Of a stretch of DNA of 64,000 nt, positions 8,414-19,575 are shown one piece after another. Numbering within the stretch: position 1 is the stretch's first letter; each line of letters starts with the position of its first letter. Origin of the DNA: Akanthomyces muscarius. Taxonomy: Eukaryota > Ascomycota > Sordariomycetes > Hypocreales > Cordycipitaceae. The notes below the pieces were generated by a model. It had not been told where the DNA came from. It made no database searches and was given only the letters and a program-made list of their open reading frames with translations. Position numbers and translations under genes: made by a program. The DNA lies in the NCBI RefSeq assembly GCF_028009165.1, contig NC_079246.1:2232001-2296000 (forward strand). Reading direction: 5' to 3'.

Positions 8414-11400
8414 AAAATGCGACGGGCGGTAGAAAGATTGTTTGTTTACCTTCTTGCGCATGTGCTAGATGGATGGATATTTATGGAAAATGCTTAGATT
8501 GGTCTAGTTCTTTATGATATCATGTTGGAGTTTGGAGCACTAGCTATATACCAAGAGTTATATTATTGCTAAAAATTGAATTACCTTCGAAAAGAGCCTA
8601 TTCAATCCCCTCTTTCAGCTTTTGCGTGTAGTTTTTCTCACCTCTTGGATTTCGACAGCGCCGCTCTCTCGTGTTTCGCGCGTCCGGGCCAAGGCTGATG
8701 GTGACAGATGGAGGTTATCGGCTCCGATGCGCCTGCATTTCCTATCTTGGTTTCCTGCGATTGCTATGCGCCAGCTCCTCGTTGGCTTGAAACGCGAGCC
8801 AGGTCTGAGCCAGGTCTGCGCCAGGTTTGCTCCCCCTTGAGCCCGAAGTTTGATCAAACTATGCACGGTAGCAATGGGATACTGGCAGCCAAAATCGTCC
8901 TGTTGTCTGGGCCCTGTCGATATTCTGTCAATTGTCAGTTCCCGCAGGCCTCCCAAAGGAAATCGGGCACAAGCGACTAAATGTAACTGGCGTGCGTGTG
9001 TCCTGCCACGGCCCTTTGATGCAAAGTGGACCAATTTTCCATGAGATATACTTTTGCTGCTGCGGTGTCTCGCATGCAAGTACTGGTGTGCATCGCAGAT
9101 GATATCCTAGAATTGCGTATAGGGGGCTGTTCTGGACGAGCATGGGGCAATTGGCAAGAAAGCAAGTCGGTTCAAATCGGTCAAAATGGTAACGTAGCTT
9201 AGAACCCCTGCACAGGGGCTGTCACTGGTGGTAACAATCTCGGACTGGTACTCCGGCCCTTTGCTGGAAGAGAATGCCAGTGGCCCTTCCAATTCGGGAC
9301 TGTACGCCGCCAACCAATACCGGGAAGATAACCCTGACAACTCAAGTGGTTCATGCTAACCTTTGCCCCTGGAGAAATAATCGAACATGTGGAAACGCTA
9401 CTGAGTAAGTATGGCAGCTTTGCCCAGTGTAGTTAAGACCAAGCGTAAGCAGGCCGGCGATGTGGAGCGTAGAACGGGACACTTGATGATGAATTTCGTA
9501 ACGGGAATACACACGACCGACGATCTGGCGGGTTCAAGAGCCCTCTGAAATATGGTCACATTGGCTCAGAGCTGAAAGAGGCGCCTCAGGGGCAGCACGA
9601 CAGCAAAACTATCCAGTTGCAGAGGTAGCATGTTTGTCAGATCTGACGGGTTGTTGGCTACGATTCCTGGTACAGTAGTAATACCTGGTAAGTGTAATGT
9701 AATGTCCACAAACAGACAAAGTTGGACCAGCAACGCTCCACGTAGCAGCAGGCTGGTGCCGAACGATGCAGCGTAATTGGCAATGCTGTCATTAACAGGC
9801 CATGGCTGACTATTTTCTTCTTTGCAGTTCGGGTCGGCCCAAAGTGAGACATTGCAAGGACAGGGCCTGTCGGCTTGTTCGCTTCACAGAGGTACGGATA
9901 GATAAAGCGCCTTTTGGACTTGTTGCACCCCGACTGTTGTCTGCCCTCGGCCGGGTCCACAAGCGCCACATCTTGCCATGTTAACTAGCGTCTAAAGTAT
10001 ACTTTTCGAATCTCTGCGGGCTCGAGTAGCGTAGGTATGAATGGATAGAGGAGGCACTGGTGCAGATTGGGAGGAGGGAGACTAATGCCTCGTGGCAGAC
10101 ATGGCCTCTGGATGCTGGGCGCCATGCACCGGGGGGCGCTGGCAGCGGATGCATGAGGTCTATCGTCTACACGTGGCGATTGTGAAGCGATGGTGCCTTT
10201 TCTGCGTGTCTGGTTGAACATGTCCGTGCCGAAAGGGGCATCAGGTATGATCGCCCACGGGAGTGAATTACCACAAGATGAGCGGTGTGCTGTCAGCTGC
10301 GCCAGCAGCGAAAAAAGAGAAAACAAGGCCACTGGCGCAACCCTTTTCTGAGTGCCCTTCCAAGAGACAGTGGGAGATGAGCAGCCCGGGACGGCTAGAG
10401 TTCCCCGTGCAGGGGCGGCGCGGCGCTCACGCGATAGTTGCTATATTTTATCAAGTCGTGCGTCGGCCAAGGCTTAGGGCTGTTGGGCTGCAGCCACCGC
10501 GGACGCCAACGCAAAAGGACTTGCTCGCAGCAGGCGGATAGGCCTAAGGAATACGATGTACGCTAAGTTAGGTGGCTAGTTGGGATTCAGCAGCGAGGAT
10601 TGGCGAGAAACATGGCGGCCCGCTGTGGGATTGTTGCAGTAGCAGCGGCTGCGGGTGGCATGGTGACATGCAGGCTCCATATGCATGTCTTGAACTGGGC
10701 CGGCTGGGGCTGTCAAATTATCATCGCGCGCGCTGCCACATGAGGCGGCCCAGATAGGGTGCATGGGGGCAGATCGTTGGACGGCGAGGCTTGAGAGCCG
10801 ACCGCTTTGACGTTGACATGTGCGACCGCGTCTCACTATGAGGGTGGTTGTTTCTTGTTGTCGTGAAGCCTGCCAGGTGAGGGCTGTCTAATAAGACTTT
10901 GGAGTATTTATCATGATCATGGTATGAGAAGGAACAGATGCGGAAATCGGTGGCTGGGGGAGCCGGGACTCTATGTGGTGCTGTACTAATGTTAGCACCG
11001 TAATACTGGATTGCGAAATGGAGGAAATGATGGCGTACCCAGTAGTCAAATAATATACCTCCGTGTCCATTGATGTAGTGATAGCAGCAATGCCCTTGTA
11101 GTTGGAATTTTCGAGCCCCGCCTTGGCCCTGTCTACAAGGCGTCGCTGTGTTTGCGCATCAGTACTGAGTAATGATGTGTTGGTATGATGTCGGGCCCAA
11201 GAGAATGCTTAATTTGGTTCTTTTTGCGAGGCAGCTGAAGAGGGTCTCAGAGTAGCGCAGCGCGCTTGTGTCCAAAACGGCAGTCGACGTGCAGTAGCAT
11301 GAGAATGCAGATGGAGGAGGGAGAAGCAGGGGATGGGGGATGCTACGCTGCAAAAGCCTGATCATGACGGACGATGGGCGGCGACAGCTGGCAGACAGCA

Positions 11401-12390
11401 ACACTAGAAGCGAGCAGCAGCCAAAGACGTGCGCGAGACCTGCAGCAGTTGTGCCGTCTCGATCATGGCGCAGATTGGCTTTGATGGGCCGCGAGGCCTA
11501 TATGGCATGAACAGTATAGAGTCACTGGACGAGAAGAGTGTATTGGATATATAGCCAGGTGGCTCGGCTCCAGCTGGTGTGGAGAGGGCCGCCTTCGTCT
11601 ATCGTACGGGTCTATAGGAGACGAGGTCGCGAATCGAGCAAAGTCGACGATACCGGTAGCAGAGCAGATGATTGACAAAGCGATCAACTTGCTTGACTGA
11701 TATGCAATTGGTATTATTATTTGTATAGTGAGTGCAGATGCGGAGCAAGAGTTTGAGGCTTGCAGGAGGGCTGATGAGGGGGGCTGCAGCAGGGCCCCGT
11801 AGCTGGCGAGGGCACGAGCAAAATGTCTGGATATTTTGGTGGGTAGCAGCCGAGCGAGCCTTGCTGCATCTCGACTGCGCTCTGCGAGAGCGAGGAGACG
11901 ATGTACAGTAGTTATTAGTTGCTGATGACGCACAACATGCCGCGGCGCTCTCACTTGTCAACGCACCAGGGGGCTGCTAATCGACGCCCCGGGCGGTCTC
12001 GTAAGGATGCTAAAGAAGCGCTAAAGGCCGTGCCGGGCAAGTCGTCCCATCTCGAAGCCCGTCCGGCGAGGATGCTATTACTAGTCGAGCTAACTTGTTA
12101 GGTACTGCTTGGTTCCGCAGTAGTAGGTTTTAGCTGCAAGTGTTGAAGACGGTTGGTGCCGACGCGCATTGACTCGCGGCGGCCTGGATTTTGAGTTTGG
12201 GGCTGCACAGAGCACGTGTAGGCGGCTGAAGAGACGAATGCGGAAAATTGTATATTTCAAGAGGTGTAAGTTATTGGTTGTGCAGCATCCATTGCAACCG
12301 GCGGTGATACCATGAACTTGAACTAATATAACCAGTTACAGAGAGCGAGGTCGCGTTGCACCAGCTACGGAGCACCTATAATGAGCACGG

Positions 12391-12447
12391 TATAAGGTAC
12401 CTGGGTTGCTGGGTACCTACCTGTACCTTAGGTATGTAAGAGGTACG
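12391..12447. repeat. Cluster of GGTACC/TACCTTAGGTA palindromes
   Basis: GGTACCTGGG, GGGTACCTACC, TGTACCTTAGGTATG and AGGTACG follow one another within 57 bp, giving a self-complementary segment. The role is unknown. Confidence 0.6.
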
Positions 12448-13044
12448 AATACAGGGCCCTTACAGGCGCCCACTCGCTCTCCAGGCCGCTGCTAAGACCG
12501 CTAAACCGCTCCTGGCTTGCTGGCAGCCCACATCGTCTTCCGCCACCAAACCCCTGCCATTAGTTATAGTCGAGAGTCTATAATCAGAAAGCCCTAGTAA
12601 GTTAGTAGGCCGGACAAGACCCATCCGTCCGGCAAAATGCCCAAAAAAGCCGACACAGAGATGGCTGTGGGCTCTCTTCACCAGCGTAGGGGGGAAAGGT
12701 AGAGGGGCACTGGCATGTGCCGTGCTGTGGTGCTGCTTTGATCTGTATCTTGAGCGCCAAGTTGCGGTCTACTTTTACTACTTCCGACTTGATGTATTAT
12801 AATAATGCTTGATTTTATAAATATGCATTATTCAATCTGATCCCGTGGTCGAGTCGCTAACCACAAACCTGTGCCGTCTTTAGGTATGGTACTCCATAGC
12901 GATGCTACTCTACATGCTCGGCCCCCCTCTTCCTGTACCCAGAAACCAGGCTGGGGCCCTTCAAAAGTCGGACTATTCTACTTGGGTATATTCGTATGCA
13001 GTGCTGACCCTGCCTGGCGGCCCCCTCGTCCACTTTCTACACCA

Positions 13045-13110
13045 GAGCTTCCCTCTTTTTTTCTTTTCTTTTTCCGTCCTCTCTTTTTATCTCTTCCCGT
13101 TTTGGCTCTT
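13045..13110 (+). promoter_or_regulatory. CT-rich promoter element of the G-alpha gene
   Basis: A nearly pure pyrimidine tract (CCTCTTTTTTTCTTTTCTTT and onward). CT boxes are frequent just upstream of transcription starts in filamentous fungi. It lies about 560-630 bp before the ATG, and the region after it, with CAAC-rich sequence, reads as a long leader. Confidence 0.45.
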
Positions 13111-13671
13111 TGTTTCTTGGCTGTGACGGTTGTCCAAGACGCCGTTTGACTTTCGTTCATTGACACCACCACCCAGCTTGCTTGCCAGTCACCGTCAGCA
13201 GCGTCCGACAAAAGGGCCAAAAAAAAAGTTCAAGACACAGCGCGCACCGACCAGAGAGCTACCTCAACATCATCCGGCCTCCCTTGCTGTCTCTCTTCCA
13301 CGCGCCGTAGACACACCCCGAATTGCGCCTCTCTGCTTGTCGCTTGAGCCCTTCTCATCCCGAAGCTCTTCAACTCGATACCCTCACCTTGAACCGCCAC
13401 ATCATTTCGCCATACCTCGCGCAACCGTCGCCCGCAGTTGACCAGCTTCATATCGCCACGGCCGCGTCGCATTTTCGCCCAATTCCGCTCTCTGTCGCCT
13501 CTCGGCATCCATAGCAGCTCCTCGCCGCGTTCTTGGACCCCGCAGGTCCTCGTCTACTCTTCCAACCTCGTCCGAATACCCGACAAACTGGCGCCCCCAT
13601 CGACTTCCTCCGACAGAGCCTGTCCCCGTCTTGGCTGTGGAGGAACCTTTTCTTCGCTGAGCTTTTCCGAA

Positions 13672-15211
13672 ATGTGTTTTGGCAGTCGCAAGAGCGACAG
13701 CGGCGAGGCTCGCTCCCGCGAACTCGACCGCATGCTCCGCCAAGATGAGCGTCGAATGTCCAAGGAGGTCAAGCTCCTTCTTCTCGGTAGGTCAGCTACT
13801 AGCGCAACAGAAGCTTCCCGATCTCTTCTCGTGCTTGTCCAATTACTACTTCGCTCCGCAGCAGCCTCAGCTGCGTCGCACACGGCTCAGCCGTGTGAAG
13901 TCGGAGTTGGGCTCTCCTAAAACCTTTCCAGCTTCTCAGACCCCTCCCTCTCCTCTCACGCGCATCCACTAATCTCTGTGTAACCCGCAGGTGCCGGAGA
14001 ATCGGGCAAATCGACTATTCTGAAACAGATGAAGCTCATATACTCACAGGGCTTCAGTAAGAGCGAGCGTCTTGACTGGAAACCCGTCGTCTTTAGCAAC
14101 ATTGTCCAGTCCTTTCGCACCATCAACGAGGCCATGTCGGAGCTCAACTACGATTTCGACAACCCCGATAATGAGGTAAGACTCACCCTAGGTCTTGTGT
14201 AACTTGCTAGCTACTACATGGCTCGGTCCGCTGCGTCGCTCAGCTCCCGCGCGCCAAGACCTGGTCGCATGCGAGCAGCTGCAGTCGCGCACATAGCTAA
14301 CAAGGCCTGCAGAAATACATGGCGCGCATTCTTGTCGATCACGAAATCAGTCCCGAAGAAAAGCCACCACAAGAATACCTAGAACCCATCAAGAGCCTCT
14401 GGCAAGACAGCGGCGTGAAGAGGGCCATCGCCAAGGGCAACGAATATGCGCTCCACGACAACCTTGCATAGTGAGTAAAGCTTCAACCGTCACGGTCCTC
14501 GCAGTTTGAGCGTAGTGCTGACCCAAATTAGCTTTGTCGAAGACATTGACCGTATTTGGGCCGACGGCTACGTTCCCAACGACCAGGATCTTCTGCGCTC
14601 GCGACTACGAACTACGGGTATAACAGAAACCATTTTCGACCTCGGGCAGCTGACTTACCGCATGTTTGATGTTGGTGGACAACGATCTGAACGCAAGAAG
14701 TGGATTCATTGCTTTGAGAATGTTAACTGCCTGCTTTTCCTGGTCGCGATCAGTGGCTACGACCAGTGCCTTGTAGAGGACAAGGACGGAGTATGTGGCA
14801 AATGTACCCCACGGCGCATGACGCACAAAGAGTGTCCCAATTGGCATGCTAACTTGTTGCCTGCAGAACCAAATGAACGAAGCCCTGATGCTATGGGAAT
14901 CGATAGCCAACTCGCATTGGTTCACGCGCTCCTCCATGATCCTCTTCCTCAACAAGATGGACCTCTTCCGCGAAAAGCTGCCGCGCAGCCCCATCAGCAA
15001 ATACGGCTTCACTGATTACCACGGCCCAACGGACGACTACAAAGCCGCCAGCAAGTACTTTCTCGATAAATTCAAGGCCCTGAGCCGCAACCCGGAAAAA
15101 GAAATCTACGGCCACTTTACCAACGCCACTGATACCAACCTGCTCAAGATCACCATGGGCTCGGTGCAGGACATGATAATACAGCGCAACCTGAAGCAGT
15201 TGATACTATAA
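13672..15211 (+). CDS. G protein alpha subunit, fungal group II (GNA-2/MagC-type)
   Basis: Five exons: 13672-13786, 13991-14175, 14313-14470, 14532-14790 and 14867-15211, all with GT-AG introns and matching phases, encoding 353 residues, the normal G-alpha size. P-loop GAGESGKST is at 39-47. The switch I arginine is R177 in [10 protein letters not shown]. Switch [14 protein letters not shown] has the catalytic Q203. NKMD is at 268-271, and the guanine-contact TNATDT is near the C-terminus. All GTPase residues are present. The N-terminus is MCFGSRKS, not MGxxxS, so N-myristoylation is not expected; Cys2 could be palmitoylated. The C-terminus NLKQLIL lacks the pertussis-toxin cysteine. Both traits fit fungal group II rather than group I or III. 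Group II subunits act in heterotrimeric signalling at the plasma membrane, with milder effects on growth and development than the other groups. Confidence 0.92.
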
Positions 15212-16617
15212 GGCAGATACGCGGAACGCAATGGCCGCTGGCATTTTTTTGCAGCAGCCGCGCCTTTTTCACTTGTCTTGCCTCGTTCTGATGCAGCCGA
15301 TAGGCGCTAGGGATGTTGTATTCTTTTGGACGACCATCATGTATGATTACGGTATTGTCACGGCCTTGCATACTACGACTTTCATTTGCAGTTTCTTTTT
15401 CTCCCGTGGATTGGTTCCCCTTTTTACTTTTTGGGACATCGCCATTTCTTTCCTTCTTTTCAACGCCGCCACGCCGCAGAGACGAGCAGATAGCCGCGAC
15501 GAAAATCGAAGGCGGGAAAGCCACTCGACCTGTTTTAGCAAGACAGCGCGCCGACGGATGCCCAACGACAATATGATACCCAGAGATGGATGGATTGAGG
15601 CCGCCTGTTTTTCTTGTTTCCGAGATTGCATACGAACTGGGAGGCACAGCTTTTTTCTTCTTGTTATTAATTTTCCAAGCGACATTCGCCTACCCATGAT
15701 GTTTTCTTTTCCCGTTTTTATTCTGGCATTCAGTCCTGATTTCTCTTGTTGCTCTCTTGGTCTTGTCCCAGGCTTCTCATTCATCATCATCACCTTCCGT
15801 TCTCTTTTTTTTTCAATATACAACTCTTGCCAACATGATGTAAGACAGACAGGCGGAGCAAAGCACATATTTTCTATAGCGCAGGGAACGATTTTCTCGC
15901 ACAAGGAAATACGACTAAAAGACATGCACAAAATAATGCAAAATCATGGTGCTGTTTATTTGGTAGTGGCGACAAATCGGGAGTGGACGCGAGGAAATAT
16001 CGCTGCCAGCATGTGATGACGACGGTGGACGGCCGAGTCCCCAAGCCACAGCGCGATCCATGGCCGGCAACGCATCCCCGCAAAATTTGATTTAATAGTT
16101 CAAATATAGAGTCAAAAATTGGGAATCAGTCACGGGCTTGTTTATTAAATTTCAGCCACCGCATTTGCCGGCAGAATTAGTGGCGCCAAACTGGGGAAAA
16201 CAATACGGCAGTACCTGGCGAAGAACGCCACGAGCGCCCGCCGAGTAGTCTAACTATTAAGAACCACCGAGGCCCTGGTCTACTTGCAGCAGAGCCCGAA
16301 GATTCTCCATGTAGCAAGAGCGATACGAGCCCCAGAAATACCCCAAAGCCTTGGACTGGTTTGCAGGATGCAAAGCTAAACTCATGCATGATGACGGTTT
16401 ATTCCGATGTTTACCCAGCGCGATGCAACCATGACGAGCTGCCCATCAGCCCCATGTGGGCACGTCGGCATCTCACATTAGGTAGACAGGTTCCGACAAG
16501 AAGGGATATTTTACTAGGTGTGACCAGTCCGGAGAATTAGCATGGCTAGCAACTAGTACTTATTGCTAATCATTCACCTGACCCGAGATTTTGCCAGCAG
16601 CACCGCAATCCCGCATG

Positions 16618-16648
16618 CCCCGGTTCGGCCCTACCTTTGTTTCCCCGC
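16618..16648 (+). promoter_or_regulatory. Two candidate carbon-repressor (CreA/Cre1) sites
   Basis: CCCCGG at 16618-16623 and CCCCGC at 16643-16648 are both reverse complements of the CreA consensus SYGGRG and lie 20 bp apart, about 245-270 bp upstream of a GH3 beta-glucosidase. Paired sites upstream of glycoside hydrolase genes commonly mediate glucose repression. The 6-bp consensus is frequent by chance, so function is inferred. Confidence 0.4.
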
Positions 16649-16789
16649 AAAATCGAGGTCCCATCGCAGGTCCCGTTCTGGAGCTGCGCCCATGGGCAAC
16701 CCGGATCAGCTCAAAAGCTAGAGCTAGAGCGCGAGCTACCACTTTTTGTTTTCTCCAAGCGTCAGCCGTCTTCCGCTCCTACATTTGTC

Positions 16790-16803
16790 CGCCCAATTGG
16801 GCG
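16790..16803. promoter_or_regulatory. 14-bp perfect palindrome with back-to-back CCAAT boxes
   Basis: CGCCCAATTGGGCG is a perfect inverted repeat. It contains CCAAT on both strands, overlapping by two bases, just upstream of the TATA box. It is a candidate HAP-complex site or dyad operator for the beta-glucosidase gene. Confidence 0.45.
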
Positions 16804-16808
16804 AAAAC

Positions 16809-16815
16809 TATATAA
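16809..16815 (+). promoter_or_regulatory. TATA box of the beta-glucosidase gene
   Basis: TATATAA lies about 80 bp upstream of the ATG at 16891, leaving a short leader of about 45-50 nt. Confidence 0.6.
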
Positions 16816-16890
16816 CGGCTGCAATCTCTCCAGCCCAGCAGTTTGTCCCCTCACCTAGGGAAGACCCTTACTTTCGGAACAAGACAGACA

Positions 16891-19575
16891 ATGGTCGTTG
16901 CAAACGCGCTGCTCTGGGCTGTGGCTGGCCTGGCCGCGGCCGCCTCAGCATCAAGCGATGTCATCACCAACGACACGTACTTTTACGGCGAATCGCCACC
17001 CGTCTATCCATCCCGTACGTCTTTCATTCTAAATGGAGAAAAAAAAACAGCAGGATGGGCGAAGCTAATTCGTTGTGATGAAACAGCGGAAATTACAGCG
17101 ACAGGCGCCTGGGCAGATGCCTACGCCAAAGCGAAAGAGCTCGTGTCCAAGATGACGCTCGAGGAAAAGGTCAGCCTCACCGGCGGCACCAATGGCATCG
17201 ACAATGGCTGCTCCGGCAATATTGCCAACGTCTCCCGGGTCGGTTTTCCAGGCATGTGTCTGAGCGATGCCGGCCAAGGGCTGCGTGCGACCGACTTTGT
17301 GAGCTCGTTTCCCAGCGGCATCCACGTTGGGGCCAGGTGCGTTGATCCAATACCAAACTCTGTCACTATTTTCACAATTGTTTTCTCAGATACTGACCTA
17401 GATGCGCCAGCTGGAACAAAGACTTGACGGCCCGTAGAGGCGCTGCCATGGCAGACGAGTTCAAGAAAAAAGGGGTCAACGTCCTGCTGGGCCCTGTTGT
17501 TGGGCCTGCATGGCGCGTCATGCTCAGCGGCCGCAACTGGGAGGGCTTCGCGGCGGATCCGTACTTGTCGGGCTCCTTGGCGGCGCAGAGCGTCATTGGC
17601 ATTCAGGGCCAAGGTGTCATCACCAGCACCAAGGTAAGGTCGCCCTGGCGTGGAATAGTACTCGACGATCCCTTTCTGACTAGCTTGCCCTGTATAGCAC
17701 TTTATTGCCAATGAGCAAGAGACAAACAGGAATCCCAGCGGGGATGTCCAGTCTGTGTCGTCCAACATTGACGACAAGACAATGCACGAGCTGTATTTAT
17801 GGTATGCCTCTTAATGTTGTGTGTCTGGGGATTGTTGCTGACCACTCGCAGGCCCTTCCAGGATGCTGTCCATGCGGGCTCTGCCAACATCATGTGCTCG
17901 TACCAGCGCATCAACAACTCTTACGGATGCGCCAACAGCAAGAGTCTCAACGGCTTGCTCAAGACGGAGCTGGGCTTCCAGGGCTTCGTCGTGTCTGACT
18001 GGGGTGCCCAGCACACTGGCCATGCTGGAGCTCTGGCGGGCATGGACATGGTTATGCCTGACCCCGGCTCGTTTTGGGGTGATAAGCTCGTCGAGTCCGT
18101 CAAGAACGGCTCTGTGCCCGAGTCGAGAATCAACGACATGGCCACCAGGTGCGTTGTCGTGTTGAGCTGTTCTCTAGCCAATCTTTTACTGACATTCTTT
18201 CAGAATCCTCACGACTTGGTATCAATTCAAACAAGACACCAACTTTCCAAACCCAGGTTTTGGAGTACCGAAAGATGTTACCAAGCCACATAAAATTGTC
18301 GATGCTCGCGATCTCGCAGCCCGGCCCGTGCTTCTCGACGGTGCCCTCGAGGGCCACGTTCTGGTAAAGAACACCAAGAACACGCTCCCACTCCAGAAAC
18401 CGCAGCTCATCTCTGCTTTCGGCTACTCGGCCCGCGCGCCTGGCTTTTTCGCGCCCGGCGGCGGCATCCAGCTCTTTCAGTGGCAGCTCGGCGCCGAGAT
18501 GATTGACGCCAACGAGGTCGTCTCCGGCGCCCTAGGTAATGCAGACCACGCATCGACCATTGGTATCAACGGCACGCTCTTTAGCGGCTGCGGCTCCGGC
18601 GCCACCACACCGGCCAACGCGATCTCGCCGTTTGAGGCCCTCAAGTTGCGCACATACAATGACGGCACGGCGCTGTTCCACGACTTTGTCTCCCCCGAGC
18701 CCGTCGTAGACCCAGCCTCGGACGTGTGCATCGTCTTTGGCAACGCATTCGCCTGCGAGGCCTACGATCGCCCCGCGCTCCAGGACGCGTACACGGACAA
18801 GCTCGTTAAGACTGTTGCCGACCGCTGCAACCGGACCATTGTCGTGCTGCACAATGCGGGACCGCGCGTTGTCGACGCCTGGATCGAGCACGACAATGTC
18901 ACCGCTGTGGTGTTTGCGCATCTCCCCGGCCAAGAGTCAGGCCACGCGCTCGTCTCCCTGCTCTACGGCGAGGCCAACCCCTCAGGCAAGCTGCCTTACA
19001 CGCTCGCCAAGAACGAGAGCGATTATGCCGTGCTGAAGCCCTCGAAACCAGAGGGTCGCTTCGCCAATTTTCCGCAGTCCAATTTTACAGAGGGCGTGTA
19101 CACGGATTACCGACACTTTGACAAGGAGGACATTTCGCCGCGCTTCGAGTTTGGCTTTGGCCTCAGCTACACGACCTTTAACCTCTCCAACGCCAAGATC
19201 CAGCGCGTCGAGGGCGGTAACACCAAGGACGAGCACCCCACGGGCGCTGTGATCCCCGGCGGCCCGGCCGATCTCTGGGACAACATCTTGTCTGTCACGG
19301 CGGATGTGCGGAATACCGGAACGCAGCATGCCGGTGCCGAAGTGGTGCAGCTGTACGTGGGCATTCCCGGCGCGCCGGTGCGCCAGCTGCGCGGGTACGA
19401 CAAGGTATACCTGCAGCCGGGGGAGACGAGGACTGCGACATTTGCACTATCGCGAAGGGACCTGAGCGTGTGGAATGTTGAGTCGCAAAAGTGGCAGCTG
19501 CAAAGAGGTTCGTATACGATTTGGGTTGGCACGAGTAGTAGGAGCTTGCCGCTCAAAGAATCATTGGAGATTTAG
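16891..19575 (+). CDS. Secreted beta-glucosidase, glycoside hydrolase family 3
   Basis: Six exons: 16891-17014, 17087-17336, 17411-17633, 17698-17801, 17852-18148 and 18204-19575, with GT-AG introns and consistent phases, encoding 789 residues. The signal peptide is [20 protein letters not shown]. The N-terminal barrel has [47 protein letters not shown] and [12 protein letters not shown]. The nucleophile is D283 in FVVSDWGA. The second alpha/beta domain runs from [12 protein letters not shown] to a KLPYT segment, and a C-terminal fibronectin-III-like domain ([29 protein letters not shown]) closes the protein. This is the standard layout and length. GH3 enzymes release glucose from cellobiose and other beta-glucosides by a retaining mechanism outside the cell. 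The promoter has candidate carbon-repressor sites. Start choice: the ATG at 16891 begins the signal peptide and follows the TATA box. Confidence 0.93.

Larger units (their letters stand above)
8414..13671. other. 5.3-kb intergenic region without a recognisable gene
   Basis: Open frames up to 163 codons occur (for example minus 11463-11954), but none has a domain, a consistent splice pattern or coding-like composition. A cluster of GGTACC-type palindromes lies at 12391-12447. AT-rich stretches lie near 12240-12320 and 12770-12840. The last 600 bp are pyrimidine-rich and form the probable promoter and long leader of the G-alpha gene. An unannotated non-coding RNA or a fast-evolving gene cannot be excluded. 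Confidence 0.5.
15212..16890. other. Intergenic region: G-alpha 3' flank and beta-glucosidase promoter
   Basis: The left part is T-rich 3' flank. Long open frames at 15231-16016 (plus) and 15347-15931 (minus) lie in low-complexity T/C-rich DNA and show no protein motif. The right part holds the beta-glucosidase promoter elements listed separately. Confidence 0.55.

Noticed and set aside
7573..8461. Minus-strand frames of 176 and 290 codons opposite the cupin gene
   Set aside because: They are antisense shadows of a gene with strong third-position C bias; the plus frame has a signal peptide and both cupin motifs.
15231..16016. Frames of 261 codons (plus) and 194 codons (minus) after the G-alpha gene
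   Set aside because: They lie in T/C-rich 3' flank with low complexity (Phe/Ser runs on one strand, Lys/Arg/Glu on the other) and have no recognisable motif.
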